Below are positions 53,123 through 64,000 of a stretch of DNA of 64,000 nucleotides, in pieces. Every line of letters begins with the position of its first letter. Position 1 is the stretch's first letter. The DNA comes from Malus domestica (Eukaryota > Streptophyta > Magnoliopsida > Rosales > Rosaceae): positions 25,391,001 to 25,455,000 of the forward strand of contig NC_091668.1 of assembly GCF_042453785.1 (NCBI RefSeq). The letters run 5' to 3'. Made by a program: the position numbers and the translations under genes. The notes under the pieces are model-generated. The model did no database searches, was not told the origin of the DNA, and saw nothing but the letters and a program-made list of their open reading frames with translations.

Positions 53123-53950
53123 CTAACTCGAACCGAGTCGTTCGAGAGCGTCCATGGCGGCTTTCAATCTGGGCTGTACCCTCAGCGCCGCCTCGTAAGC
53201 CTTCCTGGCCTCCTCCGTCATCTTCTTCCCCTCGTAGCACTCTCCCAACGTACAAAATGCCTTCACATTCTCCGGACTCAGCTCCACAGCCCGATTCAAA
53301 TCCTCGATCACCGGGTCAACCTGAGCTTTCCGGTTCATCGACAGCATGATCTCCGCCCTCTTGACGACCGCATCGCCGCGCTCCTCGTCGGTCAGGCTTT
53401 TGCGGCAGAGAGGGGACAGCGCGACCTCGATGGCGTCGAGTGCGGAGGTCTTGAATCCCTGGGCGTCGAGGGCGAGGGATTTGAGGATGTGGGCTGCGGC
53501 GTCCTTGGGGACGAGCGCGATGGCCTTTTCGGCCTCGTCGAGGGCCTGCTGGGAGAGGGAGGCGGAGGAGGCGAGGGAGTCGGCGGATCGGGACTGGGCG
53601 AGGAGCTGGGCCCCGAGGACGAAGTGGCGCTTGGCCCGGGCGGCGGTTTTGTTACGGAAGCGGTACCGGAGTTTAGCGAAGAGCTTCTGGGGGATGTTGT
53701 GGATGGTGAGGAAGGCGACGACGACGAAGAGGATTAGGCCGGCTTGGAGAAGAATGTCCTTGGCTATTCGGGACTTGTCGATCGGAGCCGATTCCTCTGT
53801 TTGGGAATTGATGTATCGGAGTTGGGATTGAAGGAAATCCATGAGTGGGTGTTTGGGAATTGGGTTTAGGGAGGATTGGTAGATATGGGGAAATTGAGAA
53901 GGGAGAGAGGGAAGGGGGAGACCGATGACGGGGTCGACTATTTTGACCAT
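53123..53950 (-). CDS. Membrane-anchored TPR-domain protein, single exon
   Basis: 275 codons from 53950, or 239 codons from the in-frame Met at 53842 (MDFLQSQLRYINSQTEE), which I think the more likely start because upstream residues are P/L-rich. A hydrophobic segment ILLQAGLILFVVVAFLTI is followed by a basic stretch (KLRYRFRNKTAARAKRH), suggesting a tail facing the cytosol or stroma. TPR-like helices follow: LDEAEKAIALVPKDAAAHIL, KTSALDAIEVAL, DLNRAVELSPENVKAFCTLG and ARKAYEAALRVQPRLKAAMD. It probably acts as a protein-binding adaptor; partner unknown. The coding strand is markedly G+C-rich compared with its flanks. Antisense open frames (53018-53831, +) are by-products of that composition. 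Confidence 0.8.
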   Translation of the reverse strand: MVKIVDPVIGLPLPSLPSQFPHIYQSSLNPIPKHPLMDFLQSQLRYINSQTEESAPIDKSRIAKDILLQAGLILFVVVAFLTIHNIPQKLFAKLRYRFRNKTAARAKRHFVLGAQLLAQSRSADSLASSASLSQQALDEAEKAIALVPKDAAAHILKSLALDAQGFKTSALDAIEVALSPLCRKSLTDEERGDAVVKRAEIMLSMNRKAQVDPVIEDLNRAVELSPENVKAFCTLGECYEGKKMTEEARKAYEAALRVQPRLKAAMDALERLGSS

Positions 53951-53959
53951 CTAGAAATT

Positions 53960-55460
53960 GCGACTTGGCTTTTGGGATATTAATGAAGCCGCCTTCTTAT
54001 TGGTGTTTGCATTGCCTGCCTTACTTGCTTCAACCTTTCCACCGACGAATGACTATTCTTTAAATAACTGAAAATTTAACCTTACCCCTCAATACTCCCC
54101 TGTTTTTTGCCTATAACACATTATATTATATTTATCCAAATAAAACGCAATGGTTAGAATCTAACTAAGCAACTTATCAAATTAAGTTTGTGTGTTAATT
54201 TTTTAATTTTTTGAATTCCTAAAATACCCCCATTTAAGCTAGTATGAAAATGCCTTGTAATTTCGTTTTAATTTACGTGCATTGAATTCGGCAAGGTCTT
54301 CTAGCCATGAAATTTCAATTTGAACATACCTAAATTAGTGTTTAGTTTCAACAATATCTATTTTTTAATTTTATGAAAATAATTTACCTGTTGTATAATT
54401 ATATGAAAATAATTTACCTACTATAAAAATAACTTACCTATGGTTTAATTTCTAATTTCTATGAAAATAATGTACCTATTTTTCAATTTTTACAAAGTTA
54501 ATGTACCTACTTTTATAATTTTTAACAAAATTAATTTACCTACTTCTTTTTTATGGTACTAGTATACATAATATGTGGAAGATGGTTTTTTTTTTCTTTT
54601 TCTTTTTTCTTAAAAATGAGGACAACTAGTGACAAGCCATGGTTTTCTACTTCTTTCGGCCCGAATAGGCTATGGAGAAATTTACCATATCCATGACCAC
54701 AATCAGGTAGACTCATGACTCACCAGCTCGGAGCATCAAACCCGAGACCTCCCACATTTATTTATTTAGCGAAGAGCCGCAATCCGCACCCTTACCGCTG
54801 GGTTACTTGGTGAGAGGTTTGGTGGCATAAAATTAAGTTATATTAAACAAATTAAATGTCCGAAGAAAAAGTATAAGAGGTTTGCTAGCATGATTTTGTA
54901 AATAAATACAAATTCATGGACATCTTTTATCCAACATGACAACATATTTAAAATCTGGGTTTTATTTAAAGTTTAAGAGCTCCAAGGGCCTAAATGTAAA
55001 GAAACTAAATATAAATAACTCTTTAAGTCATTTGATTACCATGTGAGTAATTTGTAGCTCACATTCTCTTTTTATTTTGACAGGATAACCGTCAGTTTCT
55101 TTGATTCATATAAACATAGCTAAAATATGAACCAATAAAAACATGAATAAAAGGAAGGAGGACGGATTAATTTGGATAATAATAATACATCAACAGCACG
55201 CTTTGATAATTTATCTAGTAAATCCCTCTTCCTTTCCTTCAGCACAATATACCCTTTGATATTTCGGGTACATTGTTAAACCATATGCTATACTGGCACT
55301 AGAAACTCAAATTAACGCGGAAGGAAATGTATTTAACTTCGGCTTATTTGACGGTCATCGGGTTAAGCAAGAAACGCGTATATATAATTGCCAAGAACCA
55401 AAGAAGCTCGGTCAGTTGTAGAAATTCGACTGCCGAAGTATAACGGTCTCAGGTATAACG
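53960..55460. other. Intergenic DNA, including one SINE
   Basis: Apart from the SINE at 54640-54820 nothing coding is seen. 54340-54560 has a loose repeat of AATTTACCTACT / AAAATAATTTACC words. Confidence 0.5.
54640..54820 (-). mobile_element. tRNA-derived SINE, reverse orientation
   Basis: On the minus strand it begins with AGTAACCCAGCGGTAAGGG (A-box-like) and contains GGTCTCGGGTTTGATGCTCC (B-box-like) about 50 bp later, after an AAATAAATAAAT insertion. It then continues GAGCTGGTGAGTCATGAGTC and ends in a pyrimidine-rich or T-rich area. Target duplications were not found. The remnant at 40310-40395 seems related. Confidence 0.55.
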
Positions 55461-55463
55461 GTC

Positions 55464-56590
55464 TCAGGTCCGGGCAGAGGGGGATGTTCCGCCCACCGGT
55501 ACCAACTGCAGAGGAGACTTTAGCAACCTCTTTAGCGACTCAACTATGCTAGCAAAAGACGGGCGCTGGGCTGGATCACTGCGAAGAAAATAGACAAACA
55601 TCACGAACTAAACATGTAAACGAACAAGATTCCACAGGTGCTACTATTTTGACGTCCCAAAGATCGTTTTTGTTGTATGTCTACATAAGTACGCAAGGAG
55701 ATGTAAGGGCCAGTTAGTCGCATTCTATGTTCGACACTACGTGTGGAAAAGAGAGTAGTGTCTTGGCTCCCAGCATACACTTTCCGATCAGGTTATCCGT
55801 AATGTATATTATGACAACGAGTGGGAAGATATCGGGTAGACTTACTCAGCCCAGCAGGATTCCATAAGCGAAGCCAACACTGGGGGAGTATTAGCCGGGA
55901 TAGCAAGCCTTCTGTTCTGGAAAGCAACGGCTCCAACTACCTGAGAGATTGAACGACGTCTTTTACCATAGTTAATAGGAGGGAAAACAAAGAAAATAGA
56001 GAATGAATGTGCAGGACAAGGCTGGAAGAAAGGAGATGCTGATCACGACATGTACCTGGGCGGGGCTAAGACCGTTCCAAGGTTGTTCCATGGTTACAAG
56101 TTCCCATAGGATCACTCCGAAACTGTAAACATCAGACTTCTCATTTGAGGGCTCTCCGCGAAGGAATTCTGGAGCCATCCACTCAGGCTGAAAACTAAAT
56201 TGAGTGAGTTACATGTTGATTGATGCACTGCGAACTAAAATTTAAACCTGCAGAAATATTGATGGAAATACCCGACTTTACATGGGGGTACATACAAAAG
56301 AGTTCAGGGTAACTTGCACACAGCATTCATAACGTATATACCAATCCATCGAAACAACTACAACTAATTTGTGAGACAAAACACCAAACAAACATTTCAA
56401 GGCGTACATCTCAATCCTAATTCTTGGAAACAATGAATTCGACTACCAGATTATTCATTCACATAATGAAGATTCATCATTGGCTTTAATAAAAGACGAT
56501 AATGCCTCGTTTGGCACCAGTACTACATTGGGGGCTAAATGTGCAACTGATATTATGTGAATCTGTGCACGATGACACACTCATGTACAT

Positions 56591-56635
<45 letters not shown>

Positions 56636-59600
56636 CTTACTGTTCCAGCAACGGACTTGGATGATATGAAAGTGTTCGCCTTAAATCTGGACAACCCAAA
56701 ATCGCATACCTAGGAATAAATGAAACAAATTAAGTCCACAAACACCCAACCGGAGAACTCAAGACACAATGGCAACCTCTTTCTTTATCTAAATATACCT
56801 TCGCTGTCCAATTTTTATCAACCAACAAATTTGGAGACTTAAGATCCCAATGGACAATAGGAGGGTTAAGACAATGGAGGTAATTGATACCCTTGGCCTG
56901 CAGGGAAGATGACGTATATAGTTAACTAACAGAAAACGTAGTTGCCATGTAAGAAGGAAAATGATGATGCTAAATTGCACAAACCACATCTAGTGCCATT
57001 CGCAACCGCCTCCTCTGATCCATAAGTTCCCCGGAAGCTGGCCTGTGAATGAGGCGATAAAGACTACCCCTGCTCCACGAATACCAGGATACCAATGGGT
57101 TCAGACATAAAAAGGGCTCCAGTATTTGTACACATTTAATTAACTGTCTATAAATAAAATTGGAAAAAAAAAATAGCCGATTACCTTGGCAGATATTCAG
57201 TCACTATAGATAGATGAGGACGCTTTGTAACCGCACCCATGAAAAGAACTACGTTTGGATGACGAACACGTTTCATAATTGCAACCTGAATACAATGTGA
57301 AGATCAACTTCAGCTAAGAGGCTTCAATGTAAAATGTACATATTTCTGATACGCATAAAAAGGAAACCTACCTCTCGTAAAAAGTCTTTCAATTGATCAT
57401 CATGGAAATCCTGAACAGTTAGAACCTTAACAGCAACATCCTGTATTGTACCAAAATTAAACTCAATTAGAAGATGAAAAAAAGAACTAGGTTCAAGTAC
57501 AGAAAACTACGATGGTATATTGCAAAGACAGATGTTCAGCATCCAACTCAAGACATCATGAGAAGAAGGAACAAATTAAGCAGAAAGTTAAATTCTGTTT
57601 GATCATCTAAATTGATAAATTGCTTAAGTTCTTCCCCTGAAACACAAATAGTTACTAGACCTGTCCCGAAGATGGAATGAGAAAAAGAAAAGGCACACGG
57701 TCCAAACTTTGCAGCCATATGATATTAAGCAATATACCACTCATCAAATTTGTCCTCGTGATCAGACCACACAGATACAGCATATGAAAAGTATGCACGT
57801 CATAACCAGCCCACTATTTCTCACATACACAAACAGTCGCCGCCCAATCACAAAAAAGAAAAAACTTACCGATCCATTCCATTCAGCACGATGCACTGTC
57901 CCAAATGAGCCTGGAAAGTAGCGAAGTATGAGATTTCAGGTAGAAGGGAAGAGTAGTGATTGATCAAATAAAACCAAGTAAATTTGCATCTGGTTAAAAA
58001 TAGGGGAGGATAAATACCAGCACCAACACGCTCTTTGATATTCAACTCGTCCCATGAGATCTCAAGCCAGTCCATTGCGAGAGACGGTTCAAGATTCAAG
58101 TACCTTGGGGTAGTCACAGCAGTAATTCTACCTTGTTTCACAAGTTCACTATGAACGCCCTCTAGATCTGATTGGCTGTACAAAGTTACTTTAGGTTGCT
58201 CAACACTGTTGCTTATAACCTGATTTCTTGATACAACAATCTCCTTTCTGTAAGCTTGTTGTACAACAACATTTTCTTCGCTAAGTCTAGCACATTCCTC
58301 TAATGATGCCACAGCAGCAGTAGCAGTAACATCAAGAGCTTCTGAAGCTTCACCCTGGACACAAGGTGGGATGTCACTCTGAACAAGGCAATGCGGAGCG
58401 TTTCCTGTCAATTCCAATCGCATCAGAGAAGATTCCAACCCAAATCTAGTTTGATCACCTGGAAGCAAACTGGTTTCCTTGATGATTTGACCTCCCTCCC
58501 CACCGTCTGTAAGAGATTGATCTATAAAGATTGAAGAAGCTATCGAGAAAGGATAAAAACGGTACCACATGGATTATGCAAATCATCAAAAGTACAATCA
58601 GGTAGCATAATAAACGTTTTCTTCTCCGTATCAATGCACAAAACAAAACAAAAAAACAAAAATCTAACGGTTGTCAGTTTATAATTAGACAAAAATATAA
58701 TCGTTGTAGCAATAGCACTGCCTCTACCTTGTAGTTCATTCAGATTCCCTTCAATTTCTAGTACTCCAAAATAATTGGAACATGTATTTTCAAGGCTACA
58801 AAACATACCTGCATAAAAGGGATCTTCAGGAGGAGCACCCGTGTGCTTTGAGTTTGTGATTTGGCAATATAATTCACTATCCCTGTAAGGTTGTTTGGAT
58901 TCTTTTAGATGAGAAATTTGAAGTGGTGAAGGTATAGAAGAAAGAGTTCCTCCGTTAATCGAGGAATCTGGACCATGAAGGTTTCCTGGTTCCCCAACTA
59001 GATCAACCACATATTCCCTGTTAAAAAAATATATGTATAACCATCATGAAAAACATACGTTAAATTCTGAATTAAACGAACAGTTGGAAACGATAACGTT
59101 CTCTTCAACCATGCATGACATGGTACTCAGAATCAAATGCATATTTACACCATAAAAACAACGGGGTGTGACAGGGGGGTAATGTGAACTTATCTGACAA
59201 CAATCAAGTTAGTTATGAGCCATGGCTAAATCTTTTCAACACCAAAAGTTAAAAAAACAGTGAGACTGAGAAACGGCAGAGTGTTGACCAAGAATTCAGC
59301 AAAGATTTAACGCTGCAGAGTGTATAGATGAAAGAAAAAAGATCGATGCCCTTAGATCAAATGAACATAAACTCTAGAAGTAACATTATGGCTAAATATC
59401 CGCTCGGGAAATAGATACTACCAAAGCCTAAACAAGGAACTAATTGTCAATATCTACATTTCAGAATGAATTTATATGCTGGATCATGTTTTTAAAAAAT
59501 AGGAAATAAAATAAAATCTGCCAGCAACAATACTCCGCAACAATTAAAGTTTCTAACCTCAAAACCTTCCTGTTATCTTCAATTTTAACAAGACAAGAGG

Positions 59601-62403
59601 ACCGGTGATCTGCCACACAATACTTGCAACCACGAGCTATGCGACAAGGCAAACCTATGTGGTCTGCCAATTTCTGCACGTTGGAAATATAGAATTGAGT
59701 TATAAAGAATAAGAAAACAATAATATCTCATATGGACTTAAAACACCACCAGTCGACAGCACACAAGCACAAATGAAAACAAATTCTGTATCCATTCATT
59801 CCGCTTGAAACGACATAAGCAACCCAGTAGGTTCCGATATAACATTATAAAAAGATCGAATATTATGATTTGTACACGATATGCTCAAAGAGTAGATAAT
59901 GAAGCAAGAAATAACTGAATTCTCGAATGTGTTGCCTTATTTGCAAAGCATTTAAATAGGTGTATGTGCAAAAGGATAGGAATAGGCATGGTCTTCCCCT
60001 ATAAACCCCATAAAAATTACATCGCCAAGAATTGTGCTAGTACACCTCAAAAGCTACATATACCTTACCGAATGATCAAAGGACGAAAACTCATAGCTCT
60101 ATATAGTTTAGTTGCATTCTCATGTAAAACGGATGCACCCTGACCACATATTCATATATGTTGAAATATTTGTTGTACAATTAACATGAGTCCTAAATTT
60201 TACAACTAAGAGAGTGCCTTCAGAAAACATTAAGGGTGCGTTTGTTGCACCGGACTGTCTCGGACTGGACTAGTTGCAGGGACTAAGCTGGACTGGCTTA
60301 GATTAAACTAAGCTGTACTAGCTTAGTGAACCGTTTGGTGCAGTGTCGGACTAAGAAGCAGATAACTAAAAGATTCAAATATTATATTATTTAATCTATA
60401 TTTATTAATAATTTATTATTAATTTATCATTTTTTTTTGTTTCTATAATCATCTCTCTGTCTGCCAATATTTTTTCATGTTTTTTCATCTTAACCCATTC
60501 CTCTTTTTCTCCGCCAATCTCTCCCTCTCCTCTCTGTATCCTGTTTCACCATTTTTTTAGAATTCTCTTCCTCTCCGTATACCTCTTTCTATTTTCCTCT
60601 ACCCACTCTCTCCCTCCCCTCTTCCACTTTTCCTCATCCACTCTCCCCCTCTTTTCCTTATGCAGAGATTCGCGCAGAGGATTTATCGGAGCTCTCCACC
60701 CAGTGCCTTCACCGACTTTCTAGGAAAATGTCAAAACTTTCTGGTGATTTTGCCTTTATATTTTGAATTTGTGTGGGGGTCTGCAGGTGCTTAAATCTGG
60801 GGGTTTTGCATTTTTTTGTTTTGAATTTTAGGTTTTGATTTTGAGATTTAGGTAGTGGGTTTGAGATCTGGGCATGGGTAAGGGAGTCGGAGTTGCAGAC
60901 GGCAAAGGCGTGCAAACGATGTTGGAGACGGGATTAGGAATCCCATGCTTTTTGAGGGGGTCTCACTAGGACGACCTAGCGAAGCACTTAGTCAGAACGA
61001 GTCCGACTTAGTCTCATTCAAGTTTAGTCCAACTTGCATCAAACACGGGATTAGTAGTCTTAGCAAAGTAATCCAGTCCAGTGAACTCTAACGAGGGCAA
61101 ACAAACACGCCCTAAATAAATAAGATATCAACTAACCGGCCCAATGTAAATGAAACTAATTGACAATAGCTTTCAGACAACACTCGTATTTTCTTTTACA
61201 GTCATTCAGAACGAAAAGGAGCAGACTATAAACATAAATAGGCAAAAAATGAGGTACAAGTTGTCACCTTGAAAAGAATGGCACGATGCCTGCAAAGCCC
61301 CATTGATAGGCTGCCTATGGGGAGCACAATACACTTGTGAAAATCCCTCAATCGCTTGCTAACCACCTTCCAACGCATGTGTAGATCTCCTTGCTCCGCG
61401 GGATAATTACCCCTTCAAGTTTAAGCGACTCAGAAACAATATAATTAACGAACCAAACATTGTTCAAGTTAAAAGGGGGGAAAATTGAAACCCACCCCAT
61501 ATAGATTGCGACAAGCTTGCCAAGTTTCTCCACCAACACTAAAGTACTCTCTGTAGTGCAAGATAGTCGCTGTGCTTTATCTTGAAGCTCCTTGAGGCGA
61601 ACGTCATCATTTTTATCGACAAGAAGCACCTCCATTGATGTCTCACCAGGTTTAACTTCTTTAAGTGACATCAAGGACGGTATTTTTTTACCTTCCTCAA
61701 CATCATTGCACATCACCCAAAGATATGGATTCATCCCTAAAATGTTGTAGAAACCATCTGATATCTTGTCATTGTAAGACAAGCAGCCACTGACCTGGAA
61801 AATGTATGTGAAATTCATACTCACTAAAAATGATCTACAAGGTTAGAAATGTACAAATTCCTTACAGAAGATTGGAATTTAGAAAAATTTCCAATCAAAG
61901 TTCCGACCTTCAAGTTCAGAACCAATTCACCAAGATCTTAGTGGCATAAATCAAAGACATAGGTATATAATTTATTGCGCTTTGACAACATAAGTCCCGC
62001 AAGTATGCATTTCTCTCTACATACTCGAGTTTATGTACGAATTTTACAAGCGCAGCTGCGCAGCAGAATTGGAAATACTCTATATATTTTTAATTAACTA
62101 ATTAAGTGATACAAACATCTATTTTCTCTCCCTGGAGCATACAAAGGCTGATTTTGGAATGGACCACAAAATTCTTGGACATATTAGCAATAGAACCATT
62201 TTATCAAACAAAAACAACAACAAAGCTGTATCCCACTAATTAAGTGGGGTTGGCCGTCTGAAAATTGAGCTTAGTTTGCACCAAGTCTTTCGTTAGCTCC
62301 AAGTAATATATGTCTATTAATGGCCTTATCCAAGAACAAAAATATACAAATAGGATATCCATCCGCAGTTCATGCAAAATTAACCCACATAGGATAAATA
62401 GGG

Positions 62404-62476
<73 letters not shown>

Positions 62477-63416
62477 GAGAGAGAGAGAGTAAACGTACCC
62501 AGAGCCGATACGACACCGTCTCAGCATCAGTAACCTCAAGTTGAGTAGTAGTCTCGTGCAAAAGCATTGTTTCAGCACCAAGAGTAGCTTGAGAACAAAG
62601 CCTCTTGGCCAAAAGAAGCTGCAAATAATAACTTTGCTTAGACCTCTGAGACAAGCTCACTTTAGCACTCTCCTGTTCCACCTCCTCTTCCTCCACTTCC
62701 AAATGCCTCGTCGTCGCTGACGAGTCCTTAACATCCCCAGAGAAGTTCCCATCCAACGTCGTCGTTCCTGAGAACAAGCTCCCTGCGTAGCTACTCCCGC
62801 TCGAAACCCTCGGCAGGGACACCTGCCGGTCAAAGCTCTGGTCAACACTCCGGTCTTTGAGCATAGCAGTCGTGGTGGACTCCGGCGCCATCTGCGGTGG
62901 GCCAGCCTCAGCCACATGATTATCGTGATCATCATCATGATGATGATGACGACGAGGCAGCAACAGCTCGCGATCCTCGTCAACAAGGTGGCACGAAGAG
63001 GACAACCTCCCTGTTACCCTAACGTGACGAGGACGGTGGCCACTACTCGATGGTTTGGATCGAGTACTGGTCCCCTTCTTGTCATGAAGGAACCAGTTGA
63101 GAAAGTCGGCCAACTGCGGTGGCTTCCTTTCATCGATGTGGCCCGTGAAGTACTGAACATCGGAAGACAGAGAAGAAGTGGTAGTGGCTGAGGATTTGTC
63201 CAAGTTGCTGGTGGCGGTTTTGGGCACCTTTTGTTGGTAATCATCTCTATCTCTGGCCGCAGTTGTGGTGGTGGTGGTAGTGGCAGTGGCAGTGTCGCTG
63301 TCTTTGGTTACTTTCTCGTGATCGTGATGATCTTCTTGCAACAGCTGTTTGGACGACGAATCGAACCTTCGATCCGGGAATTGCCTCGGGAAGAAGTAAG
63401 TCGTTCTGTGAGGCAT
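55464..63416 (-). CDS. Raf-like MAPKKK (CTR1/EDR1 type), 15 exons, 998 aa
   Basis: Exons (minus strand): 63416-62499, 61794-61496, 61412-61268, 59673-59558, 59017-58809, 58521-58018, 57910-57870, 57440-57372, 57285-57185, 57069-56985, 56897-56799, 56709-56641, 56187-56056, 55940-55846, 55578-55464. All are GT-AG and the frame stays open. Residues 1-300 are low-complexity. About 300-560 form the EDR1/CTR1 regulatory domain ([51 protein letters not shown]). The kinase domain spans about 722-985: GAGSFGTVH, DVAVKVL (Lys), [42 protein letters not shown]. The catalytic loop has HWD instead of HRD; I believe this is normal in the clade of Arabidopsis At4g24480. A cytoplasmic Ser/Thr kinase; its pathway is not shown by the sequence. 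Confidence 0.93.
56593..56631. repeat. (AG)n microsatellite in kinase intron 12
   Basis: About 19 AG units end 10 bp before exon 12's donor site (exon end 56641). On the transcript strand this is a CT tract right after GTAAGTCTCC. Confidence 0.85.
60234..61112. mobile_element. PIF/Harbinger-like MITE (879 bp) in kinase intron 3
   Basis: The ends GGGTGCGTTTGTTGC and (reverse) GGGCGTGTTTGTTTGC are flanked by TAA (60231-60233 and 61113-61115). Subterminal DNA has repeated GGACTGGACT / GACTAAGCTGGACTGG words, mirrored at the right by AGTCCGACTTAGTC and ATCCAGTCCAGTG. The middle is CT-rich (60480-60660). No transposase. Confidence 0.7.
62404..62491. repeat. (AT)n(AG)n compound microsatellite at the start of kinase intron 1
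   Basis: (AT)n at 62404-62426 and (AG)n at 62426-62490, directly behind the donor GG|GTACGTTTA (62498). In the transcript the first about 70 intron bases are an almost pure CU tract. Confidence 0.9.
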
Positions 63417-64000
63417 TCTTCACGGACCTCCCGACACCCCAACCCAACCAAACCAAATAAAACTAACACACCCCAGAAGTTCAACAGGTCACGTGCCACC
63501 TCACGTGCGCAACGCTGACTTTTCCTCCGTCCACACTTTCCGGGCGGCGTCGTTTCTCAATCTCTCAGAAAACACCGAGAAGCAGAAGAAGGATCACAAT
63601 ATATATAGATAAATAAGTGTGTGTGTATATATATATATATATATATTGCTTAAACAACAAAAACAAAAACCCTTCTGACCGTACAATTTCTGCAAATCGC
63701 TTCGCATTCAGCTGATGAAGAAATAGCTAATGCTTCTGAATTGAACTGAGCTTTTACAATTAAAGCTGTGTTTTCTGAATTTTGATGAGAAAGATTTGGA
63801 AGAGGAATAGCAATGGTGATTTTAGAGAGAGAGAGAGGATGTTGGAGAGTTGGGTGAGTATTTTGCAGCAAATGAGAGAGCAAGTAGGTGATGATGAAGG
63901 GTGGGAAATTGAACAAATAATAACAATGATTTGCGATTCTGAGGAGGAAGGCAGATGCTAAAAAGCGCACTTTGGTTGCTTGCACACCTTTTCTAATATG
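63417..64000 (-). promoter_or_regulatory. 5'UTR and promoter of the Raf-like kinase gene
   Basis: The minus strand upstream of the ATG (63416) contains an AT tract (63627-63648), a CT-rich leader (TCTCTCTCTCTCT, about 63823-63836) and no competing gene. A 111-codon frame at 63985-63650 (-) has no domain and probably lies in the 5'UTR or promoter. The true transcription start is not visible and may lie outside the window. Confidence 0.35.

Noticed and set aside
53018-53831. Two long plus-strand frames opposite the TPR gene
   Set aside because: Glycine/glutamate-rich antisense by-products of G+C-rich coding DNA.
55440-55470. Duplicated CGGTCTCAGGTATAACGGTCTCAGG at the end of the kinase gene, considered as a terminator or stem
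   Set aside because: It is a direct duplication of about 15 bp spanning the stop codon region; no hairpin of note.
62240-62581. Minus-strand frame with a long serine-leucine run
   Set aside because: It is the translation of the intron-1 CU microsatellite of the kinase gene.
1-64000. Integrated DNA virus (pararetrovirus) or organelle DNA insertion
   Set aside because: All reverse-transcriptase-like sequence belongs to the Copia element or the LINE. No movement- or coat-protein-like frame and no plastid or mitochondrial gene was recognised.

Overview
This is nuclear DNA of a flowering plant. It is AT-rich, has multi-exon genes with GT-AG introns, and more than half of it is transposon-derived. 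Repeats at 10565-10720, 24948-25060 and 30385-30510 look like a miniature element that, from memory, is very abundant in apple and pear, so I infer Rosaceae, probably tribe Maleae. No prokaryotic, organellar or viral genome segment, tRNA, rRNA or CRISPR array was seen.

Host genes. Five loci look intact. A SICKLE-like proline-rich protein gene lies on the minus strand (6867-8402, plus a 5'UTR exon). The alpha subunit of Rab geranylgeranyl transferase lies on the plus strand (30623-34910, 7 exons, 701 aa). A type I (M-gamma, AGL80-like) MADS-box gene is at 51365-52132 (-), and a membrane-anchored TPR protein gene at 53123-53950 (-). A CTR1/EDR1-type Raf-like MAPKKK is at 55464-63416 (-, 15 exons, 998 aa). 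The Raf-like kinase, Rab GGTase alpha and SICKLE genes are, as I recall, neighbours in Arabidopsis (At4g24480, At4g24490, At4g24500). The window therefore looks like that conserved block, swollen by transposons. A sixth, small two-exon gene (41107-41575, -) encodes an 89-aa protein with two membrane segments. Its paralogue at 35150-35839 is broken.

Layout. 1-6320: the end of an LTR element, a solo-LTR-like block, a foldback element, a 939-bp PIF/Harbinger MITE and a hAT-like remnant. 6320-9070: the SICKLE-like gene. 9070-30510: a spacer of about 21 kb bounded by two direct copies of one sequence (9090-9855 and 29711-30350). It holds a nearly intact Ty1/Copia element (11628-18935), a chain of gene fragments resembling a BEACH protein, Crooked neck and a proteasome beta-like protein (20371-23663) that ends in a 342-bp-arm hairpin, and a tandem duplication carrying a Mutator-type MITE with 9-bp target duplications. 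30623-34910: the Rab GGTase alpha gene. 34877-49060: a tandem duplication that begins inside that gene's last exon. Copy 1 later received a hAT MITE, a gene-carrying LTR retroelement and a SINE. Copy 2 received a 6.4-kb nested LTR/LINE block. 51-64 kb: the MADS, TPR and kinase genes.

The most unusual object is the 3.5-kb LTR element at 36062-39566. It has no recognisable pol. Its interior carries intron-less pieces of a ubiquitin-specific protease (UBP6/7 type, catalytic Cys codon changed) and of an ER-type Ca2+-ATPase (ECA type). This resembles maize Bs1, a retroelement that captured several host genes. All family names are from reading and memory; no database search was run.
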